Part shown: piece after piece, positions 25,723 through 34,165 of the stretch | Layout of the letters: each line of letters starts with the position of its first letter | How positions within the stretch are numbered: the stretch's first letter is position 1 | Source of the DNA: Planotetraspora thailandica | Lineage (GTDB): Bacteria; Actinomycetota; Actinomycetes; Streptosporangiales; Streptosporangiaceae | DNA length: 45,308 nt | Direction: 5' to 3' | Assembly: GCF_016863335.1 (NCBI RefSeq) | Contig: NZ_BOOR01000028.1 | Location: 1 to 45,308, forward strand | Made by a program: the position numbers and the translations under genes | The notes under the pieces: generated by a model | Told to the model about the DNA's origin: nothing | Databases searched by the model: none | What the model saw: only the letters and a program-made list of their open reading frames with translations

Positions 25723-27012
25723 ATGTTCCTCTGGGGTACGGCTACCGCGTCCTACCAGATAGAAGGAGCCGCCCATGAGGACGGCAAGGGCCCGTCGATC
25801 TGGGACACCTTCACCCACGAGCCCGGCCGCATCCGCGACGGGCACACCGGTGACGTGGCCTGCGACCACTACCACCGCTGGCCGGAGGACGTGGCGCTCA
25901 TCAAGGACGCGGGGCTGAACGCCTACCGGTTCTCGATCGCCTGGCCCCGCGTGCTGCCGACCGGCCGCGGCCCCGTCAATCAGGCGGGGCTCGACTTCTA
26001 CGACCGACTGGTCGACGCGCTGTGCGAGCAGGGCATCGTCCCCGCGCCCACGCTCTTCCACTGGGATCTCCCGCAGGCTCTGGAAGAAGAAGGCGGCTGG
26101 CTCAATCGCGACACATCCGCTTACTTCGCGGACTACGCCGCCGTCGTCGCCGACCGGTTGTCGGACCGGGTCAAGATGTGGATCACCCTCAACGAGCCCT
26201 TCATCCACATGGTGTTCGGGTACGCCCTGGGCATCCACGCCCCCGGCAAGGCCCTCTTCCTCGACGCGCTCCCGGCGGCCCATCACCAGTTGCTCGGGCA
26301 CGGCCTGGCCGTACAGGCTCTGCGCGGCCACGGCGCCGAGCAGGTGCTCATCACCAACAACTGCACGCCGGTGTGGCCCGCCTCCGGCTCCGCCGAGGAT
26401 CTGGCCGCTGCCGACGCCTACGACACCCTGCACAACCGGCTGTTCAACGACCCGCTCTTCCTGGGCACATATCCCGATTTTTCGGCGTACGGCATGGGGA
26501 GTCTGGATTTCGTCCGCGCTGGAGATCTGGAGACGATCGCCCAGCCCCTCGACGGCCTGGGGATCAACTACTACAACCCCACCCGGATCTCCGGGCCGGG
26601 AGGCGGCGCCGGCCTGCCGTTCGAGGACGCCGGCATCACCGGTTATCCCACGACGGCGTTCGGCTGGCCGGTGGTGCCCGACGGCCTGAGGGAGTTGCTG
26701 GTGACCCTCAAATCGCGGTACGGCACGGCCCTCCCGCCGATCTACATCACCGAGAACGGCTGCTCCTACGACGGGGTCGACGACCAGGAGCGGATCACGT
26801 TCCTCGACGGCCACATCGCGGCCCTGCGCCAGGCGCAGGCCGAGGGCGTGGACGTCCGGGGCTATTTCGTGTGGTCGCTGCTCGACAACTTCGAATGGGC
26901 CGAGGGCTACAGCCAGCGATTCGGGCTCGTGCACGTGGACTTCGACACCCAGAAGCGCACGCCGAAGGCGTCCTACCGCTGGCTCAAAGAGTTCCTCGCG
27001 CAACAGGGCTGA
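25723..27012 (+). CDS. Glycoside hydrolase family 1 beta-glucosidase
   Basis: A 429-residue cytoplasmic GH1 enzyme. The acid/base Glu is in TLNEP (E158) and the nucleophile in ITENG (E344). Substrate-site elements 'FLWGTATASYQIEGA', 'FHWDLPQAL', 'GINYYNPT' and 'YFVWSLLDNFEWAEGY' are all present. It would release terminal beta-linked glucose or related sugars from imported oligosaccharides. The AGGAG before the ATG at 25723 supports this start, which gives an N-terminus about ten residues shorter than many relatives but keeps the first strand. It is convergent with the coiled-coil protein gene (2-base gap). Confidence 0.95.
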   Translation: MFLWGTATASYQIEGAAHEDGKGPSIWDTFTHEPGRIRDGHTGDVACDHYHRWPEDVALIKDAGLNAYRFSIAWPRVLPTGRGPVNQAGLDFYDRLVDALCEQGIVPAPTLFHWDLPQALEEEGGWLNRDTSAYFADYAAVVADRLSDRVKMWITLNEPFIHMVFGYALGIHAPGKALFLDALPAAHHQLLGHGLAVQALRGHGAEQVLITNNCTPVWPASGSAEDLAAADAYDTLHNRLFNDPLFLGTYPDFSAYGMGSLDFVRAGDLETIAQPLDGLGINYYNPTRISGPGGGAGLPFEDAGITGYPTTAFGWPVVPDGLRELLVTLKSRYGTALPPIYITENGCSYDGVDDQERITFLDGHIAALRQAQAEGVDVRGYFVWSLLDNFEWAEGYSQRFGLVHVDFDTQKRTPKASYRWLKEFLAQQG

Positions 27013-27014
27013 GC

Positions 27015-27899
27015 TCAGAGCACCGACACGTGCACGTGGTCGTAGTGGTTGGCGGTGATGCCGCCGCGGTCCTCCATCGGCTGCCAACCGCCTCCGGTGC
27101 GCATGTCGTAGATGCGCTGCCGCCAGATGACGTACATGATCCCGTACTTGCCGGCGTTGTCGATGCACCACTGGGCCACGGCGTCGCCGCGCTCCTGGGC
27201 CACGGCGTCAGGCATGCGCCCGCCCGAGCTCATCATGAAGTCGCAGGCGCGGCCCTTGCCGTGCTCACCGGGGTCGCCCACCCGCAGGCAGCCGACGCTG
27301 AACGGCATGGGGAAGACCGCCATAATGGCGGCCCGGACGTTGATCATGCGGCTGGTCAGGCCTGACGACGATCCCGGCTTCTGGATGCCGAACTTGGCGA
27401 TGCGCCGCTCAACGTCACGCTGCTTCGCCTGCAATTCCTTGATGCGCTCGCGGAGCTCGCGAATCTTGACGCCGACGTTCTTCGTCGCCTTCGTGTGCTC
27501 CTCGAGCAACGATTTGACGTTGTTGAGCTGCTCGGCGCGCAGGTCGGACAGATACTCCATCGTCGAATACGTGCCGAGGTCGACGCGCATGCTGAATAAC
27601 TGCGAGTCGTCGATCCCGCCGCCCATGTACGACATCTGGGCGAACTCCACGACCTGCCGCTGTGCCGTACGAAGATCGTTTTGGAGTTTCTTCGCGCGCG
27701 AGGAGGCCTTGCCGGCGGAGTCGCGCGCGTCGTCGAGGCTGGCGATCTCGCCGCGGTAGGCCTTCTCCAGAGCGGCTGCCTGCTTGGTGAGCTGGCTCAG
27801 CGTGGCCTGCTCATCCGGCGCGGCCTCCGACGGCACCGCGAACGTCACGAGAAGCGCGGTGGTGACCACCGCCAGCCCAGCCCAGCGCCCCGCTCGCAC
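27015..27899 (-). CDS. Secreted coiled-coil protein with ARB_07466-like C-terminal domain
   Basis: A 294-residue exported protein: signal peptide (1-26, 'GLAVVTTALLVTFAVPSEAA'), a long coiled coil (about 30-165, rich in Leu/Lys/Glu heptads) and a compact Cys-containing C-terminal domain ('GCLRVGDPGEHGKGRACDFM', 'GIMYVIWRQRIYDM', 'NHYDHVHVSV') of the ARB_07466 type. The coiled coil resembles those of NlpC/P60-type wall-hydrolase regulators. The conserved D and H residues of the C-terminal domain suggest a metal-dependent or D,D-peptidase-like fold, but no activity is established. GTG start at 27899 with GGAGG 5 bases upstream. Confidence 0.85.
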   Translation of the reverse strand: MRAGRWAGLAVVTTALLVTFAVPSEAAPDEQATLSQLTKQAAALEKAYRGEIASLDDARDSAGKASSRAKKLQNDLRTAQRQVVEFAQMSYMGGGIDDSQLFSMRVDLGTYSTMEYLSDLRAEQLNNVKSLLEEHTKATKNVGVKIRELRERIKELQAKQRDVERRIAKFGIQKPGSSSGLTSRMINVRAAIMAVFPMPFSVGCLRVGDPGEHGKGRACDFMMSSGGRMPDAVAQERGDAVAQWCIDNAGKYGIMYVIWRQRIYDMRTGGGWQPMEDRGGITANHYDHVHVSVL

Positions 27900-28138
27900 A
27901 CGGCCTCCATTCCTATTCGGACAGAAACTATAGAAGACGATCTTTGTGTCTGCTACCGGAACGGGAGAAACTCATGCCTCATTAGTGAGGAATAAGCCCA
28001 TTTTTCATCGAATCGTCGGATTCGCGATTGGCGTGGTCGTGACTATTTCGAGACTTACACGAGTCCCGACATGACTTGCGGGAGCGCTGACCACAGGCGA
28101 GATTTCGGGAGATCCTTTCCCGACGAAGGGCCGTATCG
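27900..28138. other. Divergent promoter region, relatively AT-rich
   Basis: No gene is seen. This 239-bp stretch between two divergent secreted-protein genes is richer in A/T than its neighbours. It contains ATTAGTGAGGAAT and TTTCATCGAATCGTCGG segments, but no palindrome or promoter pair clear enough to assign. Confidence 0.4.
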
Positions 28139-31100
28139 ATGTCCCGAAGACTGATCTTTTCAGTCCTGACGGCGAGCACCGTGCTGGCGACGTCCCTGAT
28201 GCCGGTCTCCGGCGCCCAGGCCGTCACCCCGGATCCGCTCCCGCCCAAGGACCGGAGCGAGCTCTACCAGATGGACAGCCCCGCCGGAACGGCCGGCATG
28301 CTGGCGCAGAAGGGTTTCGACGTCGTCCAGCATGAGAGCACGGGGGCCAAGGAGCACATCGAGCTCACCGCCACCCCGATCGACCTGAAGAAGCTGCAGA
28401 TTCTCGGCTACACGCCGCAACCCGTGCGCAACCCCCAGGGCCAGACGCAGTTGCAGGCCGCGAAGGCCCAGGCCGCGGGTGGTTACACCGTATGGCGGTC
28501 CTACTCGGAGAAGGGCGGCATCGCCGACCAGCTTCGCGCCATCGCCGATGCCAACAAGGACGTCGCCAAGCTCACGTCGATCGGGAAAACCGTCGAGGGC
28601 AAGGACATCCTCGCCGTCAAGCTGACCAAGGCGGCCCGGGTGCTGCCCGACGGGGCCAAGCCGGCGGTGCTGTACTCCGCGACTCAGCACGCCCGCGAGT
28701 GGATCTCCACCGAGGTCGACATGCGCCTGCTGAAATACCTGGTCGCCAACAAGGCCAAGCCGGAGATCGGCAAGCTGCTGACCACGACCGAGGTGTGGTT
28801 CGTCCCGGTGGCCAACCCCGACGGCTACGACTTCACCTTCACCGAGGGCAACCGCCTGTGGCGCAAGAACCTGCGCGACAACGACGGTGACGGCGAGATC
28901 ACCGGCAACGACGGCGTCGACCCCAACCGCAACTTCCCGACCAAGTGGCGCTACGACGACGAGGGCTCGTCCGGCGTCTTCAGCAGCGAGACCTACCGCG
29001 GCAAGGCGCCCGCCTCCGAGCCTGAGACCAAAGCCATGGACGGGCTGCTCAAGCGCCTGCGCCCGAAGGCCCAGGTCAACTACCACTCCTACGGCCCGCT
29101 GCTGCTCTATCCCCAGGGCTGGCAGGTCGCCACCAAGACCGCCGACGACCCCGTCTACCTCGCACTGACCGGCACCGACGAGAACCCGGCCGTCCCCGGA
29201 TTCGACCCCGGCGTGAGCGCCGAGCTGTACACGACCAACGGTGAGACCACCGACCACGCACACGAGAAGTACGGCACGCTCGCGTGGACGCCCGAGCTCG
29301 ACGAGGGCTGCGAGGGCTGCGGCTTCGTGTTCCCCGACGACGAGGCGCTGGTCCAGGCCGAGTTCGAGAAGCAGCTGCCGTTCGCGCTCGACATCCTGAA
29401 GTCGGCGCTCGACCCGACCGAGCCGACCAGCCACCTGGGCAACACGGTGCCCGACTTCGTGGTCGACAAGTTCGGCGTGAGCTACGGCAGGGACCAGGTC
29501 GTGCAGGTGGACGCCCAGCGCAAGCTCGGTCCCGTGACGCTGCGCTACCAGATCAACGGCGGCGCCGCGCGGAGCGCGGGCACCTCCGAGTGGAAGGGCG
29601 GCGAGCGATACGGCTCCCACTACGACACCTACTTCCACCAGCTTCGCGGCACCGTCAAGGGCGCCAAGCCGGGCGACAGCGTGAAGGTGTGGTTCACCTC
29701 CCGCACCGGCAAGAGCGAGTCGTTCACGTACAAGGTGGCGAGCGACATCGGCGGCAAGGTGCTCGTCGTCGCGGCCGAGGACGTCACCGGGGCCAGCCCG
29801 GCCCAGGGCGTGACGCAGGCCAAGTACGCCGACGACTATGCGGCGGCGCTGGCCAAGGCGGGATACACCTCCGACGTCTACGACGTGGACAAGAACGGCC
29901 GCACGGCTCCGCACCCGCTCGGCGTGCTCAGCCACTACAAGGCGGTCATCTGGGAGACGGGCGACGACATCATCCCGCGCGCGGCCACCCAGCCCGGCGG
30001 CACCGCCGCCAACCTCGCCGAGGCGCTCGAACTGGCCTTCCGCGACTACCTCAACGAGGGCGGCAAGCTCCTGGCGACCGGCAAGTACGCGTTGTACGCG
30101 CAGAACGTCAACAACGCCTACTGGTACGAGCCCGACTATCCGAGCCAGCCCGAGTGCACCACCGGCACCAAGCCGCCGTGCCTCGCGCTGAGCAACGACT
30201 TCGTGCAGTACTACCTGGGCGCCTACACCTTCGTCGACGGCGGCGGCCAGGACTCCGACGGCAACCCGTTGCCGCTCAAGGGCACGTCCACCACCTTCAA
30301 GGGGTTCCTCGGCACCCTCAACGGCGGGGACTCGGCCGACAACCAGGACCACACGTCCGCGTTCGTCACCACCTCGTCGGTGCTGTCGCCGGAAACCTTC
30401 CCGCAGTTCGCCAGCTCCGCTCCGCTGAAGTGGCAGTACAGCGGCGGAGCTCCGTTCTCCCCGCACACCGGCGCCTGGGACGTCGACAGCGGCCAGGCCG
30501 ACGTCTCCTGGAAGCGCCTCACCCGTACGGTCGACCTGACCGGGAAGACCAGCGGCAACCTGTCCTTCTGGACCTCGTACAACACCGAGCCGGGCTGGGA
30601 CTTCCTCACCGTCGAGGCGCACACAGTGGGCCAGGACGACTGGACGACCCTGCCCGACGCCAACGGACACACCTCGGACGAGTCCGGTGACAGCTGCGCC
30701 AGCGGCTGGGTGACCATCCACCCGTCCACCGCGCGCTACCAGACCTTCGACGGCGCGTCCTCGTGCACGCCGACCGGCACCACCGGCGCGTGGCACGCGG
30801 CCTCCGGCTCCTCGAACGGCTGGCAGCAGTGGTCGGTCGACCTGACCGCGTACGCGGGCAAGCAGGTCGAGGTCTCCGTCTCCTACATCAGCGACTGGGG
30901 CACCCAGGGCCTCGGCGTATGGGTCGACGACGCGACGGTCACGGCCGACGGCGCGACCGTCTCCCAGACCTCGTTCGAGGACGGCCTCGACGGCTGGACG
31001 GTCCCCGGGCCCGCCGACGGGTCCGAGACCGCGACGAACGACTGGGCACGCAGCGACCAGACGCTCGACGACGGCGCCGGCGTCGTCACCAAGGACACGG

Positions 31101-31201
31101 TCTACTTCGGCTTCGGCGCCGAGGGGGCGACCACCCAGGCCATGCGCACCGACCTGGTGAAGCGCTCGATGTCCTACCTGTTCCACCCGACCACCCTGTA
31201 G
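28139..31201 (+). CDS. Large secreted M14-family zinc carboxypeptidase with C-terminal accessory domains
   Basis: A 1020-residue exported enzyme. The signal peptide is 1-29 (ends 'GAQA'). The metallocarboxypeptidase domain spans about 115-425, with zinc ligands in 'QHAREW' (HxxE) and a later His ('VNYHSYG'), the substrate-Arg region 'DPNRNFPTKW', and the catalytic Glu in 'WTPELDEG'. A Rossmann/ThuA-like stretch follows (about 535-700, 'KVLVVAAEDVTG', 'YLNEGGKLLATGKY'), then beta-rich immune-inhibitor-A/MAM-like modules to the end. It would trim C-terminal residues of extracellular peptides. A perfect hairpin follows the gene. Confidence 0.93.
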   Translation: MSRRLIFSVLTASTVLATSLMPVSGAQAVTPDPLPPKDRSELYQMDSPAGTAGMLAQKGFDVVQHESTGAKEHIELTATPIDLKKLQILGYTPQPVRNPQGQTQLQAAKAQAAGGYTVWRSYSEKGGIADQLRAIADANKDVAKLTSIGKTVEGKDILAVKLTKAARVLPDGAKPAVLYSATQHAREWISTEVDMRLLKYLVANKAKPEIGKLLTTTEVWFVPVANPDGYDFTFTEGNRLWRKNLRDNDGDGEITGNDGVDPNRNFPTKWRYDDEGSSGVFSSETYRGKAPASEPETKAMDGLLKRLRPKAQVNYHSYGPLLLYPQGWQVATKTADDPVYLALTGTDENPAVPGFDPGVSAELYTTNGETTDHAHEKYGTLAWTPELDEGCEGCGFVFPDDEALVQAEFEKQLPFALDILKSALDPTEPTSHLGNTVPDFVVDKFGVSYGRDQVVQVDAQRKLGPVTLRYQINGGAARSAGTSEWKGGERYGSHYDTYFHQLRGTVKGAKPGDSVKVWFTSRTGKSESFTYKVASDIGGKVLVVAAEDVTGASPAQGVTQAKYADDYAAALAKAGYTSDVYDVDKNGRTAPHPLGVLSHYKAVIWETGDDIIPRAATQPGGTAANLAEALELAFRDYLNEGGKLLATGKYALYAQNVNNAYWYEPDYPSQPECTTGTKPPCLALSNDFVQYYLGAYTFVDGGGQDSDGNPLPLKGTSTTFKGFLGTLNGGDSADNQDHTSAFVTTSSVLSPETFPQFASSAPLKWQYSGGAPFSPHTGAWDVDSGQADVSWKRLTRTVDLTGKTSGNLSFWTSYNTEPGWDFLTVEAHTVGQDDWTTLPDANGHTSDESGDSCASGWVTIHPSTARYQTFDGASSCTPTGTTGAWHAASGSSNGWQQWSVDLTAYAGKQVEVSVSYISDWGTQGLGVWVDDATVTADGATVSQTSFEDGLDGWTVPGPADGSETATNDWARSDQTLDDGAGVVTKDTVYFGFGAEGATTQAMRTDLVKRSMSYLFHPTTL

Positions 31202-31212
31202 GGCGGGCCTGA

Positions 31213-31254
31213 CGTACGGCTCCCGCTCCCGATTCGCGGGGCGGGAGCCGTACG
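31213..31254 (+). terminator. Terminator hairpin after the carboxypeptidase gene
   Basis: Perfect 14-bp arms (CGTACGGCTCCCGC / GCGGGAGCCGTACG) with a 14-base loop, 12 bases past the stop. No T-tract follows. Confidence 0.8.
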
Positions 31255-31381
31255 CATGAAGGCTCTTGCCACCATCGACAGAACATGATTCGGTCTCACT
31301 GAGCGTGCGGCGTGCTGTGCGGTCCGCACGCGAGATCAGAGCACTCGCTCAGATTCGTGAGGCGCCCCAGGAGGCGGAGAC

Positions 31382-32818
31382 ATGCTCCAGCACGACAAGC
31401 TCTTCATCGGGGGTGACTGGATCGCCCCGGCGGGCACCGGCACCATCGACGTGGTCTCGCCCCACACGGAGGAGATCGTCGCGCGCGTGCCCGACGGCAC
31501 CCCGGCCGACATGGACCGGGCGGTGGCGGCGGCGCGTGAGGCGTTCGACCACGGCCCGTGGCCGCGCATGACCATGGCCGAGCGGGCCGCCGTCGTGGGA
31601 AGGCTCGCGGAGATCTACGCCGACCGCCAAGCGGAGATCGCCGAGACGATCACCCTGGAGATGGGCTCCCCCATCACGTTCTCCCAGCTCGCGCAGGCTC
31701 CCCAGCCGCTCGGCATGCTGCAGTACTTCGCCGGGCTGGGCGCCACCTTCCCGGTGGAGGACGAACGACCCGGCGCGTTCGGCCCGATCACCATCCGCAG
31801 GGAGCCCGTGGGCGTCGTCGCCGCGATCGTGCCGTGGAACGTGCCCCAGTTCGTCATCATGACCAAGCTGGCCCCCGCCCTCGTCGCCGGCTGCACGGTC
31901 GTGATCAAGCCGGCCCCCGAGACGCCGCTCGACTCCTACCTCCTCGCCGACATGATCAAGGAGTCCGGCATCCCCGCGGGCGTGGTCAACATCGTGGCCG
32001 CGGGCCGCGAGGCCGGCGAGCACCTGGTCTCCCACCCGGGCGTCGACAAGGTGGCCTTCACGGGCTCGACCGCGGCAGGCCGCCGCATCGCCTCGATCTG
32101 CGGCGAGCAGCTCAAGCGCTGCACGCTGGAACTCGGCGGCAAGTCCGCGGCGATCATTCTGGACGACTGCGACCTGCCCTCCGCCATGGGCTTCCTGTCG
32201 ATCGCCTCGCTGATGAACAACGGCCAGGCCTGCGTCGCCCAGACCCGCATCCTGGCCTCCCGGCGCCGGTACGACGAGGTCGTCCAGGCCGTCGCCGACA
32301 TGGTGACCGGCCAGGCCGTCGGCGACCCGGCCGACCCGGCGACCGGCATCGGTCCCCTGGTCGCGAAGCGGCAACAGGATCGCGTCGAGGGGTACATCAG
32401 GGCCGGGCTGGAGGAGGGCGCCAAGCCGGTCGTCGGCGGCCTCGACCGGCCGTTCGACCGCGGGTGGTACGTCGCGCCGACCGTGTTCGCCGGAGCGACC
32501 AACGACATGCGCATCGCCCGCGAGGAGATCTTCGGCCCGGTCCTGACGGTCATACCGTACGAGGACGAGGGCGACGCGATCAGGATCGCCAACGACAGCG
32601 ACTACGGGCTGTCCGGCTCGGTGTGGACGGCCGACGCCGACCACGGCGTGGACGTCGCCCGGCAGGTGCGCACCGGCACCTACGGCGTCAACATGATGAA
32701 CACGATGGACCCGAACACGCCGTTCGGCGGCTTCAAGGCCAGCGGGCTCGGCCGTGAGCTCGGCCCCGAGGGGTTGTCGGCCTACCTGGAATACAAGTCC
32801 ATCGCCCGGCTGGGCTGA
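31382..32818 (+). CDS. Aldehyde dehydrogenase (NAD(P)+-dependent)
   Basis: A 478-residue ALDH-superfamily enzyme of normal length. The catalytic Glu is in 'LELGGKSA', the catalytic Cys in 'NNGQACVAQTR', the cofactor-site strand is 'VPWNVPQFVIMTKLAPAL', 'AFTGSTAAG' is the NAD loop, and 'EEIFGPVLTV' and 'PFGGFKASGLGRE' complete the fold. It oxidises an aldehyde to the acid in the cytoplasm; the substrate cannot be assigned. AGGAGGCGGAG immediately precedes the ATG at 31382. It appears monocistronic. The 184 bases after it hold no recognised feature. Confidence 0.95.
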   Translation: MLQHDKLFIGGDWIAPAGTGTIDVVSPHTEEIVARVPDGTPADMDRAVAAAREAFDHGPWPRMTMAERAAVVGRLAEIYADRQAEIAETITLEMGSPITFSQLAQAPQPLGMLQYFAGLGATFPVEDERPGAFGPITIRREPVGVVAAIVPWNVPQFVIMTKLAPALVAGCTVVIKPAPETPLDSYLLADMIKESGIPAGVVNIVAAGREAGEHLVSHPGVDKVAFTGSTAAGRRIASICGEQLKRCTLELGGKSAAIILDDCDLPSAMGFLSIASLMNNGQACVAQTRILASRRRYDEVVQAVADMVTGQAVGDPADPATGIGPLVAKRQQDRVEGYIRAGLEEGAKPVVGGLDRPFDRGWYVAPTVFAGATNDMRIAREEIFGPVLTVIPYEDEGDAIRIANDSDYGLSGSVWTADADHGVDVARQVRTGTYGVNMMNTMDPNTPFGGFKASGLGRELGPEGLSAYLEYKSIARLG

Positions 32819-33002
32819 GCCTGCCCGGATCGACCAACTCGCCCGGTCCTGCGCGGGCGGCGTGCCGGAGCCGACCGCACAGGACCAGGAAGACCACCCA
32901 GCGCGCCCCCGCGACGCTGGGCCACACCCGTGAAGGTGCGCGCCGACCCCTCGAATCGGCGATCCAAACCCTCTCGGGGTCCGTACTTGAGATAGACGGC
33001 CG

Positions 33003-33758
33003 TTATTGGGATTTGGTTCGCGAAATCCACCGGCCAATTTTCCGGATCAAGTCAGGGGTGGCGGCCGCCTCGGCATGGCCGTAGCCGGGCTCGATCCACA
33101 ACTCCTTCGGCTCCTTGGCTCCCTCGTACAGCTGATGGGCGTGATCGAGGGGGAAGAACGGGTCCGCATCCCCGTGGACGATCAGCAGCGGCGTGGGTGC
33201 GATCAGCCCGGCGGCCTCGTGCGGCGGCAGCGGGACGGGGTCCCACGTGCCGTTGGAAATGCGGGTGTGCTTGGCCACCCGGGCGGCGAGCCGCCCCGAC
33301 CACCGCTCGATGGCCCAGTGGACCTGCCGCATCGGGCGGGTGCCCCGGTAGTACCAGCGGGCGGGGCCGCTGACGGCCACGACCGCGTCCACGCCCTTGT
33401 GCAGGGCGGCGTGCCGTACGGCGACGGCGGCCCCCATGGAGAACCCCACAGTGACCACTCGCTCGTAGCCGACGGCACGGGCATGCTTGACCGCGGCGTC
33501 CAGGTCGAGCACCTCGAGGTCGCCGACCGTGGACACCCCGCCCGACCGCCCGTGCCCCCGGAAATCGAACGAGAGCACGCCGCCGAAGCCGGACAGGACG
33601 TGCACGATGCGCCGGGTGGGGCGCTCCCTCCACGAGCCGGTGAACCCGTGCGCGACGACGATGCCGAGGCCGAGCGAGCCGTTGGGCGTGTGCGAGGCGT
33701 CGATCCTGATGCCGTCGGCCGTCCGCAGCATCGCCCCGAAGGCAGGAGCAAAACCCAT
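33003..33758 (-). CDS. Alpha/beta-fold hydrolase
   Basis: A 251-residue serine hydrolase. The oxyanion strand is 'GIVVAHGFTGSW', the nucleophile elbow GFSMGAA holds the catalytic Ser, the acid Asp lies in 'LIVHGDADPFFP', and the His in 'GYGHAEAA'. 'VLSFDFRGHGRSGG' is typical of esterase/lipase-type members. The ATG at 33756-33758 begins the family-like N-terminus; the frame beyond it runs into repeat array C. Natural substrate unknown. It is divergent from typA across the array. Confidence 0.9.
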   Translation of the reverse strand: MGFAPAFGAMLRTADGIRIDASHTPNGSLGLGIVVAHGFTGSWRERPTRRIVHVLSGFGGVLSFDFRGHGRSGGVSTVGDLEVLDLDAAVKHARAVGYERVVTVGFSMGAAVAVRHAALHKGVDAVVAVSGPARWYYRGTRPMRQVHWAIERWSGRLAARVAKHTRISNGTWDPVPLPPHEAAGLIAPTPLLIVHGDADPFFPLDHAHQLYEGAKEPKELWIEPGYGHAEAAATPDLIRKIGRWISRTKSQ

Positions 33759-33809
33759 GGCGCCGACCCTAATTCCTGCCCCCCTCAACGCCCCCACCAC
33801 CCCCTTGCG

Positions 33810-33988
33810 CGTGATCATGCAGAAGTTCGGGATCATCCCCTCCCACCTGCAAACACCTTCCCCGTGATCATGCAGAAGTTCGCCGACCCGCGCTCTCACC
33901 TGCAAAAACCTCGTGCGCGATCATGCAGAAACTCGCCGCCACTCCACCCCACCTGCGAAAGCGCCGTACGTGATCATGCACCACGACG
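33810..33988 (+). repeat. Repeat array C: four plus-strand copies of the 53-bp repeat
   Basis: Core positions (first base of TGATCA) are 33812, 33865, 33918 and 33971, each step exactly 53 bp. Copies 1 and 2 carry the full 20-bp core; copy 3 has CGATCA and AACTCG changes; copy 4 loses the AGAAGTT part. The second box ACCTGCA/ACCTGCG begins 15 bases after each of the first three cores. The first unit shares GGATCATSCC after the core with the first unit of array B. The array sits between the divergent hydrolase and typA genes. Confidence 0.96.
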
Positions 33989-34165
33989 CCCGAAACCCAA
34001 GGTCACACGGTGTTCACCCGCAAAAGTGGTGATCTGCGGATGCATGGCATCTGGTGGTAACGGGGATCAACTAAAATCGAGTGGCCGCACGTAGCGGCGG
34101 ATGTCCGTCTCGCCGAAGTCCCGGGACGCGGACGCCACCCCGACAAACCAGAGCGAGACGCCACT

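Noticed and set aside
28160-31186. Long 1008-residue open frame antisense to the M14 carboxypeptidase
   Set aside because: It is a GC-driven shadow rich in Val/Arg/Gly/Leu with no family motif. The sense frame encodes a complete, recognisable secreted enzyme. The same reasoning removes the long antisense frames opposite the ABC transporter, typA, the glucosidase and the aldehyde dehydrogenase.
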